Assembly: GCA_034509425.1 (NCBI GenBank) | Contig: JAVTVJ010000838.1 | Location: 1 to 64,000, forward strand | Direction: 5' to 3' | DNA length: 64,000 nucleotides | From: Eopsaltria australis | Lineage: Eukaryota > Chordata > Aves > Passeriformes > Petroicidae | Part shown: positions 26,241 to 36,393 of the stretch, piece by piece | How positions within the stretch are numbered: the first letter of the stretch is position 1 | How the letters are laid out: each line of letters starts with the position of its first letter | The notes under the pieces: generated by a model | What the model was told of the DNA's origin: nothing | What the model saw: the letters and a program-made list of their open reading frames with translations, nothing else | Database searches by the model: none | Translations under genes and position numbers: made by a program

Positions 26241-26298
<58 letters not shown>
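26241..26298. repeat. Uninterrupted poly-T tract, 58 bases
   Basis: Fifty-eight consecutive T residues form the longest homopolymer in the window. A minus-strand retrocopy would end here with its poly(A), but the sequence to the right (26299-26425) looks like an old palindromic relic rather than a processed transcript. The length may not be exact, since homopolymers of this size are hard to sequence. Confidence 0.9.
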
Positions 26299-26320
26299 CT
26301 TCGAGTTCTCTTCCCTTTTT

Positions 26321-26425
26321 GTCCCTGAATTGAGCAGAACACCTTCACTAGTCCCCAGCACTGCTATGGGGGTCCCTCAGCTTTAAAGTTAAGTAGGTGT
26401 TAAAGTGCTTTGTAACATCAGGGAG
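26321..26425. mobile_element. Second relic of the ancient palindromic repeat
   Basis: It reads TCCCTGAATTGAGCAGAACA, then ACTAGTCCCC, TATGGGGGTCCCTC, TTTAAAGTTAAGTAGGTG and TTAAAGTGCTTTG. The right part matches the same word order as the relic 800 bases upstream (TTAAAGTTAAGCA..TG, TTAAGTGC). It also has the central block built on AGTCCC...GGGAC that I recall for this palindrome. The arms are unequal, so part of the left arm has been deleted. Confidence 0.45.
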
Positions 26426-29400
26426 CCCGGGCAAGAAGAGGAAGAGGCTATTGTGTTGTAAACAGTGCAGTTGCTATGGAAACTGGTGATTCGCAGAAAA
26501 ATGGTAGGAGGGGAGGAAAGAAAATAGAATTTTTTTTTCTTTCCTTAAAATTTAAATAATATCTGTGATTACTGATCATGCTTCCTGTATTTGTTTAAGT
26601 AACGTGGTGGGCAACTATGTTTGTTTTGAAAGTGCCAGGAATCCCTGTGTGTTGTTGCATGCCTTGTCTGTGAGGCAAGGATGCTTAAACTTAACAATTA
26701 TCTACTGAAAACAGTTGACCTCATGCTCGTGTATCCTGAGCTATTCTGCAGATTGCCACGGTTCTCATACAGAGCAATGTATGTTGTCTAATGATTTGTT
26801 AACTTTTCACTTCTTGGCCCATGTTTGGCTGTAAAAACACAGTCCTGCTAATTACAAAGAATCCGTGTCTGTGTTTTCTTTACTTTGCTGTGTAGGGGGA
26901 AAAAGAAAATTAAATGTTAGAGTTTTTCTTTTTTTTTTTTAATATAAAATGTTAAGTGACCTGTGGCAATTTCCAAAGTATTTCAGTGTGTTCTCTGATG
27001 TTTAAATTAAACTTTACATCATTTGTTATAGTGACACTTGCTGCCCTTGTAATAGTTAAGTGTATGTGAGTACACAGAACCCACTTTTCAAAAAAATTTA
27101 TAACTCCACTGTAAAGATTTTATTCTGTGTTGAAACTTGGCACACAGGCTTTTTGACTAGGAACAAATTATTCTTTTAAAAAATGTGTTGGGGAGAAGTT
27201 GGTTATTCACAAGAACTTACTGTGCAGTAAAAGCAAGCTGATTTTACTGACACATTTATCTGTTTTGTGCCTCTGTAAGTTGGAATATGAGGCTGAAATA
27301 GTGCATTTGTCCACTTTTTCTGTCTTTAAATCTCAGTTCAGTCTACTGCTTAGGTCCCTGGTAGAACTGGAACTGATTTTTTTTTCTTAGTTTTCTTCTG
27401 AATATTTCTCTCTGTCACATACAATTTGATTAAAGATTGCTCAGCAAGGGAGCCCAGATGGTTTTCAGCCAGAGAAGAGGCATTCCTGGATGAAATCCTG
27501 GAAAATTCCTTTAAGGCTGTCCCAGTTTCTAGGTCTTTCAAACGTGCTTCTGTGGAAACAGCAACAGGTGCTGTTCTTTCATATTAAGGCTGACTTTTTA
27601 TTTTTAATAAATATTTCCTCCAGCACTGAACCACCTGGGAAGATAATCACTGCTGATAGGTACATTTGTTGTATGTGTCATTTTCATCTTTCTAAAATCG
27701 CTGTGAGCTTTCCAGCCTGTTTGCTGGAATCACCTCCAACGTGTCTTAGACAAAAATCCCTTGCACACCAACCTTGTTGTCTTTCTGGTTGTCTTTTACT
27801 AGGAATGGTAATACAAATAAAAATTGCTTGTGTTTTTTGTCTGAGTAATCATGTGAATACAGGAAACATTTTTTCCAAAGCACCATTCTATTAGTTTATC
27901 TACACAGTGCCAGGAAACAAAATCTGGAACAAACACATGGACGGTAATAGTCAACTACAAGCGTGGTGTCAATGTCTAGAAAATGAAGCAAATTTAATTT
28001 GTGCAATCAAGGCAATAGAGTGGAACTGCAACAAAACGTGCTGCACTCCTGAAATAAGCTGCGTGCATCTAGTGAAATGTGCCCTTTTCCTTTATATTTT
28101 GTTGATTCACCCAAGTTCCCCTTGTTACTGTGAAGAGTGTCCTGAATTCCTGGCGGTGTTCTGTGAATTATTGCCTTTGTGTCCTGCTGCTGAGGAGATT
28201 GGTGTTAAAAACTACAGATAAAACAGCAATAGTGACAGAGGTATTGCAAATCCTCCTGTGCTCCAGCTGCATCTTAGCGGTGAGAAATGCCTGAATGGAA
28301 AAAGGAATCTGTGCTGAGGATCACATGCAGGTTTGGTATGAGGATGGAGTGGGTTCTGCATCCTTGGGGTGACCATGCAGGTCCTGGCAGAGCAAAGATT
28401 ATTCCAGAGATTATCTCAGGCCTGCTCCTGATCCCTTAGCGTGGCTGGCATTAACATGCACGTCTGCCCCCGTGGTAATTCAGTAACCAGCAGCAGCACC
28501 AGCACTGGTGACTGTTTATCCAGAGTCTAGACATTTTATACGAGGTTAAGGGCTCTGTTCTCTGTTTTATAAGGGAGGCAAACACAACTTTTTTTTTCCT
28601 GGTCTTGTGGTGGCATGATGGGTGCTTTGGCTGTGTGCTGTGCTGCCCAAACAATCTCCAAAGTAAACAGCCTGCTGGGTTTTTGGTTTGGGAAACTTGG
28701 CACAGATGTGCCCCCCTCCACCTGTGGGAGAGTGGGAACACACCTTCCATCAGAGACTCAGCATCACCACGGAGAGTTCAGCAAATGCAACCTGCCATCC
28801 AAAAGCATCAGGTGGTTGGATGGAATAGCTTTTGTATGGTCTTTAAGAAGTTTCATTTTCTGCTTTGGTCTGAAGTTTGTAGAACTCTAGTTCAGGTAAA
28901 GAGGGAATATGGTAAAATGCCTTATAGTAAATAGCCTTGTTGGAAAACAATGCAGGTGGAAGTGAAGATCTGCCATCCCCATTGCTCTAGAGAAAGGCTC
29001 GCAGAAAATTTATCACAAAATTTCCTGAGTCAAAAATTGGTACATTTAAAAAAACCCTGGGTTACATGGTAGGTGAATCCTGGTAGGTGCTGATTATGCC
29101 GATCCCAACCAAAAACAAATATGTAAACACAATATTTAACCCCCAAATCTCCTCTGAGTTCTGTGGTAAGTGATTTATTGGACCCGATCCAAGGATGCAG
29201 CCTTTTGGAAGAATAAACCTTGCCAGCCTATTTAATGCCTGCTTTAACAAATTATCTGGGTTGGTTTCCTTCCTTTGTGTGCCTCGTGCTCATCGTCCCC
29301 TCGGGCTTGTGCTCTGTGTCATAAACCCACCAGCCATAAGCTGTGAGTCCCCAAGGGCACCGAGGTGGCAGTGGAGGATGCACACCATCATCTGCCATGG

Positions 29401-31288
29401 CTCCAAGGTGTTAAAGTGTGCAGAAATATGTTCCATTCCTTTGTGGAACAGAGCATTGGAAATGACACCCGTTAAAGTCAAATGTAGGAAATTCTAGGCA
29501 GTGAAAACACAAGGCCTTTTTGTTAGTTTTGTTTTTTCTGAGTGATTAATGCCCAAGCTGCCTGGACTCACCAAACTTCGTTTCATTCAGTATTGAACAA
29601 TCCCCTGCACCAGGCATGGCTGGGCAGCCAATAATTCAGTGAGACAGTGTTTATACAGCAAAAATCGGTGTAAAACACACAGGCAGAGCTGCAAACTGTT
29701 CTGAGTTTCTGCTTACATTCAATACATAAACAGCAGAGTGGCTTGGGCCATGTTTTGTGTGTGCAACACACACACTGCAGGGCCCAGCTCTTGTGTGTAC
29801 ACAGCCCACACATAAATATTTCCCATTATTGTATCCATTCAGCAGGGCTTTGTTGGAAATCAACTGCCCATGACCACAGAGTGTGTTGATGTGAAGTTTA
29901 TGTGACAACAGTAATGGGGCACGTTTCCCCATCACAGATAAGGACACTTAATATTTATACAGCGCGTTCCACTTTAAAAGCATTTTAGGAACATTAATTA
30001 GCACAAGCCTATCGAGGGAAAAATAATCTGAGACACAGTGAGGGGAAACCTTGGAAAGCAGCAAAGCCAAAAGGGACTTAAAAAGTAGTAACTGACAGCA
30101 AATTAGGCATGAATTTGGAATGCTGATTTGACAGCAATAAAGACCAATTCAATTTCAGTGTAATAAGCAGAGGTCTCCTGTCGCTGGGGATGCTGAGGTC
30201 TCGTTAGCAGGGAGATATTGACAGCTGGAGAGATGGAGGGAAGAACACCGAACACAGGAAAGGTATTTGGATTTATGAGGGATGGGTTTAGGTTAAATAC
30301 ATACAGGCTGGCTGCAGGACAACAAAGGAAACATTTGATAAGGCTTGAGGTGTATCAGCGCGGAGCAGAGAATGTAATATGAGAAATGGGATTAGGAAAG
30401 ATTGCTTGAAATGAGAAAGAGCTTTTGGACAGTATATTAAGAAATTGTCAGTTATATTTATTGGCTGCAAAATAGTGTTTCCAGAGGAAAAAATGAAGCA
30501 GCATCTCTGGCTGAATTTAACAGTGTGCTGCAAAAATACTAATAATGAAGAAGAGTTCTGGGGGAAAAAGATCAGTTTGAAAAACTCCACAGAGCTTGTT
30601 TGTCTTCACAGTCCTTTGTAAGGTAAATAAAGACCCCTCATCTAATTCTGTGCTCTGCAAAACCAATGTAAATAGAGAAATTAATTATTTTGTGCATGCA
30701 AGAATGCCAGTGCAGCTCTAGATCTGTGTACAGATAGATGTGCAAGCACTGAATTCTGACAAATTGCTCTCAGTTGTCAGGGCATCCTGGCTCCTTGTTG
30801 AGCACCTCTTTTCCTCAGGAGTTATTTATATGGATAAAAGGCATGTTTTCCACTGGCATCACCTCATTTTCCCTGTGCCTCCTGCAATTAGGCTTTAATG
30901 TTCTGAGATGAGCTGAGCTGAACGCGCTGGAATTTGGGATTTCATTAAGGGTACCAAGGCAACCAATTCAAGGGATACTTACTTTGCTGAGTGATGTCCC
31001 CAGCCACATTAAGGAGCAGTTTCAGCTGGAGTGACCTGCTCTGATGGAAAAGCTCACTATCACAGTATTCCCAGTGCACAGTTCCTATGCAGGGAGGATA
31101 TGTGCTACAGGACTTTTTCAGTTTCAACCACAGCAACTCTATAGGACAGCACAGCCAAGTGTATTTTGCAAAGAAGGCTGCTTATTTCTTTGAATTTGAG
31201 CATTTTGTTTAATTAATTATTCAGATTTTTAGCCATATCTGGGGCTGTGACCCACTGTGGGGTCAGTTTTCCAGCTTTTGTGGGTTGT
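26426..31288. other. Unique noncoding sequence, no gene recognised
   Basis: No transposon or convincing exon is recognised. The region 27.9-28.2 kb is open for about 100 codons on the + strand but shows no family motif. A small perfect TG/CA hairpin lies at 29756-29774. The sequence is slightly more GC-rich around 28.4-28.8 and 29.2-29.5 kb than around it. Confidence 0.5.
29756..29774. repeat. Perfect 8-bp hairpin of TG and CA runs
   Basis: TGTGTGTG, a three-base loop CAA and CACACACA form a perfect inverted repeat. It is a microsatellite-like palindrome with no assigned role. Confidence 0.7.
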
Positions 31289-31700
31289 ATAAGAGGATTT
31301 GGGGTCTGGAGCATCTCTGTGCTGGGCAGAGACTGCAGAAACTGGGCCTGGTCAGGCTGGAGAAGGGAAGGCTGAGAGGGGATCCCATCAATCCATACAA
31401 ACATCTCCCACGGGTGCCAGAGGATGGGGCCAGGCTCTGCTCAGAGGTGCCAGTGACACCGCTGGAGCAGTGGCCATGAAATAAAACACAGCAAGTTGCA
31501 GCCCAGCAGGAGGAAGAACTTCTGTGCATGGAGGGGCAGAGCCCTGGAACAGCTGCCCAGGGAGGGCCTGGAGTGTCCCTGTGTGGAGCCATGGCAGCCC
31601 CAGCTGGACACATTCCTGTGTCACTGCTCCAGGGGACCCTGCCTGGGCAGGGGATGGACTGGGTGAGCTCCAGAGGTCCCTTCCAATCCCAAATATTCTA
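31289..31700 (+). mobile_element. CR1 LINE with ORF2 C-terminal remnant
   Basis: This is a 5'-truncated CR1 of about 410 bp. The first ~110 bases still read in one frame as the end of CR1 ORF2 (GLEHLCAGQRLQKLGL, then LEKGRLRGDPINPYKHL), matching the conserved RGLEHLSYEERLRELGLFSL-type end of the polyprotein. The 3' UTR follows: GAGGAAGAACTTCTGTGCAT, TGGAACAGCTGCCCAGG, CAGAGGTCCCTTCCAATCC. The terminal ATTCTGTG units are degraded to AAATATTCT. It is a different CR1 subfamily from the 8.4-kb copy. Confidence 0.93.
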
Positions 31701-34700
31701 CAGTTTGCAGCTCTTTCTGGTATTACACCCACTGCCTTTACCTCTTTGAAGCTACAGGTTCCTGCTATCAGAAGTGTTTCTTTCAGCAGGATTGTGACAG
31801 TCAAGTCAGGACGAGCAGAATGAGATTCCATCTAAAGTAGTTTTTTGTGATTTTTTTCTTTTCTTCAGAGAAAGATCCTGTTTTGCAGAATTACTGGAAA
31901 AAGTCTTGACTTGAAGCAAGTGCTGTAATAAAAGGCTCAGAAGTTTGAGACCTGTTAGTGTGAGGGACCCTACTGACAACACACAAGAACAATAAAGTAC
32001 TACAAGAGAAGAAAGACATGAAAAGTTTTTGTCTTTCCATGACAGAAAAGAACAGGAAAAAAAACAACAACAAAACAAAAAAACACTCAAAAAAACTAAA
32101 TAAACCAAACGGAAAAACACAACTGGGTTGCTGCTGAGACACAGTCTGTTTTGATTTCCTCAGAACAGGTCTTTTTCCATCCCTCCTCCCAGCAACAGGG
32201 CAGGAACTTTGCTTGGTGAGGTGCTGGAAGGCACAGCTTTGTCAGAATTACCAAGGGATGCTGCTTTACAGCCATGGCTTGGTGTTGCTTAAGTTCCTCC
32301 TGGAGACTTGACTTTGCTGGAAAGCACCCAGAGATTCTTTCATTTCTGAAGCGCCTTCTATGAAAGCTGTGGCTGGTGGCAGCAGCAAAATTCCATAAAT
32401 TCACCCATTTCCGCCTCACTTCTGCCAGCACGAGCATGAGTTTGTGCCTTTTCTGCTTCCAGTGACTCTAACAATGCATCAACGGGATGTAGAGTGGAAA
32501 ATAACAATGGAAACCAAGTGCTGTTTGCAGAGCTGCTTGTGCATTGTGCCACATGCATCCCCTTGGCTGATTTATTACCCTCACGTTTCACTCTTGAAGT
32601 TAAATTAAGTCATTATCTTCCAAAAGAGGGGGGTTCTTTCAGTGTAAATTGTTATTTCTCCTCTAGTGCCTGTGGCTAAATGCACAAGAAATTTAATGGT
32701 GGGTTTGACGTAACAGTGAATTCTTTACAGTGGTTTGACAATCCCTAACAGATCCTGTAACAGTTTTCATTCACTTAATTGTAAAATCCATTACAAATAC
32801 TTTTCATTAGCTAGGAAAATATATGGTCTATGGTTGATTTCCAGAGCTTAAGGCTTTAGGGACAGGAGTTAAATTTTCAAAACTTTTCCTAATTTTTTTT
32901 CTAATACCCTAAAGAAAATGCTTTGTCTCATTACTTGGCTAATTTCCCTGAAATGCAGAATTGTGGAATGAGGTTTTGTTTAAACAGCTCCAGACTATGT
33001 ATTGTGTTAATGCGGAAGATTTTAGGAGGAGTAAACTGTGTTCCAGTAAAAATACAGCAATAAAATTTGCAACCTACGACTCCTCTTTGATCACTTAGAT
33101 TCTTTGGGATTTGATTCCCAGCATTGCAAATTGGGTCAGTAATTGATAGTTCATTGTGCTGCCATATAATTCATGGGGATTTTTTGGTTTTTTTTTTTTT
33201 TTTTGTGTGGTTTTTTGTTTGGTTTTTTTTTTTTTTTTTTTGCAAAACCACAGCAGAGGCACGACTGCCTCCTGGCCAGGGTGAAAGGACTGATTAGGCT
33301 TGGATCCCTGAACTGCTTCTTCATGCTGGGCTCTCACACTCTTGGCAGAGCCTGGAGTCGGAGGAGTTTGTAATCCTGGCGCAGCTGTTTGTGCACAGAC
33401 AGAGCAGGGCTGTGATGTGGAAAGCAGCATCAAAGGGGAGGACAGTGGGGAAAGGCAGGAGTGGAGGGCTGGCTGTGGGCAGGAATTAATCCCTGACATG
33501 CATCAGTTAAAAACCAAATCAAGCCATAAAAAATAAAACCATCACGGTGCCTTTATGGAAAATTAACTAATCCAACCAAGCTACAAGTGCAATCTGTCTT
33601 TGTTTCAGTGATAATCCCCTCAATTAAAAATAGGCATTGATTACCATGCCATCAGTGCAATGAGACACTGTTGGCTGCTCTAAGGAAATAGTTACGTCTT
33701 TAGAATAAGGTTTTTTTGTTTGGTTTTTCTTTTTTTTTTGTGGGGCAAATCTGCTACAGTCTCATTAAAGTATTATTCCACAGAGCTGTAGACAAAGAAA
33801 TAGCTTATGGTTCAGATCAAATCTGGTAAATCCCAACCTGGAATTACTCATCATTAGCTGTGCTAGTGAGTGTCATTTTCCAAAATCAATTCTGTCGTTT
33901 TGGATTATTTTCTGTGCGCTGTATGTCACAAGTGTTTATCTTGACAGAAAGCAAGATACGCTCCTCTCTGTTCTAAAATTAACTGTTTGAGTTGAAAAAT
34001 AGCATGTAAGAATTAACTGCTATGATAAACATATGTGAAATTATTTTTCCATGCCTTTTGTTGAGGTAACTGTAGACCTGTTGGAAATTTCCATTGAACC
34101 TGAAGTCGTGGCTGCCCAGATTGGAGCATTTGCCTCAATTAATATTCATTAAATACACCTTTGACGCCCAAGTATATAGCGAAATGTTTGATCATTTGGT
34201 TTTAAGGGAATCTTTTAGTAGGTTTTTATCAGCATAGAAATTCAAGCCTAAGTGATCAACCTACAGAAATAACAATCTTTAAGAAAAGGATTGTCTGAGA
34301 AAATGCTCTATTTTCACCTTGCTGGTATTGGTTTAATATTTACCCCTAGACTGTTTTTAGTGTATTCACCCAGAAACAGGAGTACAGCTGTGTGACAGAA
34401 ACTGGAAAAGCTGGAAATAAAAACTGTCCTGTCCCAGGACTCTTCTTTTCCCCTCGCTGACAAAAGCTTCTCAAAAATAAATTGAAATTGGTGCTTAATA
34501 TCTGTATGTTATGCCTGGCAAACAGATAAACTGAATGCCTGTCTTTCCATCATGTGTTAGACAAATCCCCAAACCCAGCTGTAGATTGGGTGTGTTTTAA
34601 AAGGGAAATATCAATGTCTTTTTTCTGTGGTGGGGAGGAAACTTCTAAAAGCTCGGGCGCAAAGGGGAGTATAATCTGCATTTCAGGTGCAGTGTGTGGC

Positions 34701-35639
34701 AGTATTCATTCATATTGGATGTAATACACTGAACATACCATTCCATTTTGTAAGCCTTTATTTTTTTCACGTCTCTTCCCAAAACTCTGTGATTTAAGTC
34801 TGAGGGAGACCCTGGCAATGTGTGTGGTTTAGTCTCTGAAACAGTCACATCTAAGACAGACCAGAGCAGCACTGGTGACAGGAACATTGCACAACAAATT
34901 TCAGGAAGAGCTGTGGGGGTTGCTAAGCATTTTATCTGTTGGGAGTAGGAAAAATGCTGTATGTGGATGAGTGTAATTAGGTCATTGGTTTATGTGCCCA
35001 AAGCCCTAGTTTCCCAATGTTTCTTAGAATTAACGAGGATGTATATTTCATGTGTATCTTTGATTTGGCTGAAAAGCATAGCCAGGCAATCCCCTGCTGC
35101 CTGTACATAATTGTATTTATATATTTATGTATGGAGCTTCACAGACATAGATCATTCCAAGGAGGATTGGCAAAAACATCTCCTCCTTCTCCTTAATAGC
35201 CTCTGATTTCAGATAGAGTCAGATTGCTAGGCTCTGGAACACCTTCGGTGCTACAGAACTCCCTGAAAATCTGTCATTTAAGACACAGGCTCAGGGGGTC
35301 TGTGGACCACAGTTATTTCCTTGGTTTTCTCGTGGAGGTGGGATACTGTAGGAGGTGATGAGTGCTTGAGCCCAGATGCTGCAAGAGTGGCCAGGCAGCC
35401 ACTTAGCAAACTGACTTCAAGATGTGCTGGAAAAAAAATCTGTTTCCAAATCTCTTGTTTAAGGCTGCTTTATTTTTCCCTTGGATGGTAGGGTTGGAAT
35501 CTGGCCTTGCAAAAGAGCCATTAACACAGCATGCTTTACTTATTTATGCTTTTTGCATTAACAACAACCTTACCAGGACTCTTCCTGTGATTTTTCTTGG
35601 TGGTAGCACCTCTGGATGGCAGTCTGGGGCTGGGGGGAA
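31701..35639. other. Unique noncoding sequence with A- and T-rich tracts
   Basis: No gene is recognised. An A/C-rich tract lies at 32051-32105 and T/G-rich tracts at 33180-33241 and 33710-33740. The block 33990-34200 is AT-rich with dense TAAT/ATTA words and a CCTTTGAC (TCF/LEF-like) site, and is a candidate conserved noncoding element. Open frames are short or made of the T-rich tracts. Confidence 0.5.
33180..33241. repeat. T-rich low-complexity tract
   Basis: Two long T runs are joined by GTGTGG, GTTTGG and similar words. A second, shorter tract of the same kind begins near 33710. Confidence 0.85.
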
Positions 35640-36074
35640 GCTTTTGCAGTGGCAGTTGGGGAGGGAAATATGTGAGAGGAAGAGTCCTGCAGTCATCCAG
35701 GTCAGGGGGGAGGTGCCTGGGGGTTTGGAGAGCACAGACTCACCTGCAGGACCTCCCTCTGGAACAGGGGGTCTCTGAAGGAGGCTGTGACCCTGTGGGG
35801 AGCCCATGCTGGAGCAGGTTTGGTGAGAATTTTGTGACCTCAAGGGGGACCCACACTGGAGCAGTTCCTGAAAGACTGACCCCATGGAAGAGGGAGCAGA
35901 TCCTAAAGGACTGACCCTATGGAAAGGGACCCACACTGGAGCAGGGAAGGAATGTGAGGAGTCCAAGCCCTGAGGACAAGGGAGCAGCAGATCCCCCCTG
36001 TGATGTCCCTGCCCTGCCCAGCTGGGGCTTGGGGTGACAGGGCAGCTCTGATGGGCACTTGGATGTCCAGCTGG
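35640..36074 (+). mobile_element. Degraded avian dispersed repeat, probably ERV-derived
   Basis: This GC-rich segment carries repeated words. GGGACCCACACTGGAGCAG occurs twice, at 35846-35864 and 35926-35944, exactly 80 bp apart, and a related GCCCATGCTGGAGCAGG lies at 35803-35819. It then reads GGAATGTGAGGAGTCCAAG and ends with GTCCAGCTGGGATCAACCC. I recall this word order, including the GGTCAACCCACCACA-like end, from a widespread avian repeat that I associate with ERVL-type elements. That class is provisional. Compared with what I recall, the middle is deleted. Open frames across it are by-products of its composition. Confidence 0.55.
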
Positions 36075-36140
36075 GATCAACCCGCAGCATTCTTATTTCC
36101 ACACTGATTTTTTTCTTTCCTATTTTTTCCCCTCTCCCAG

Positions 36141-36393
36141 GAGATTCTCTTCATTTCCTATTGCACAAAGAAGCACTTGTGAACACATCAAGCCAGCAAA
36201 GCCTTCAGTGGCTCTGGAACTCACTCCTGCATTTAGGGAGTTCACGTTTGGAAAGGGCAGCAATACATCATCCACTGGGGGTTCTGCTGAGTGTGGTGTA
36301 CTTAACCTTTTGGAGAACCCACTCCTGCCACCACAAGCTGCCTGTGCTGTACCTGGCAGGGGTCCAGCTTCTCCCAGTTTGGATCCACACTGA
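36141..36393 (+). other. Possible exon behind a strong splice acceptor
   Basis: A pyrimidine tract of about 30 bases ends CCTCTCCCAG at 36140. The frame starting at 36142 is then open for 83 codons to a TGA at 36391-36393. Its composition looks fairly protein-like (for example FREFTFGKGSNTSSTGG), with no domain recognised. A second frame is open even longer (to about 36460), so coding cannot be decided from openness. It sits just right of the avian repeat ending at 36074. It may be a coding exon, a noncoding RNA exon or chance. Confidence 0.15.

Noticed and set aside
31889..32142. Cysteine/phenylalanine-rich minus-strand frames
   Set aside because: They are produced by the A/C-rich tract at 32051-32105 read on the other strand.
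35544..36080. 178-codon open frame, minus strand
   Set aside because: It coincides with the GC-rich dispersed repeat at 35640-36074.
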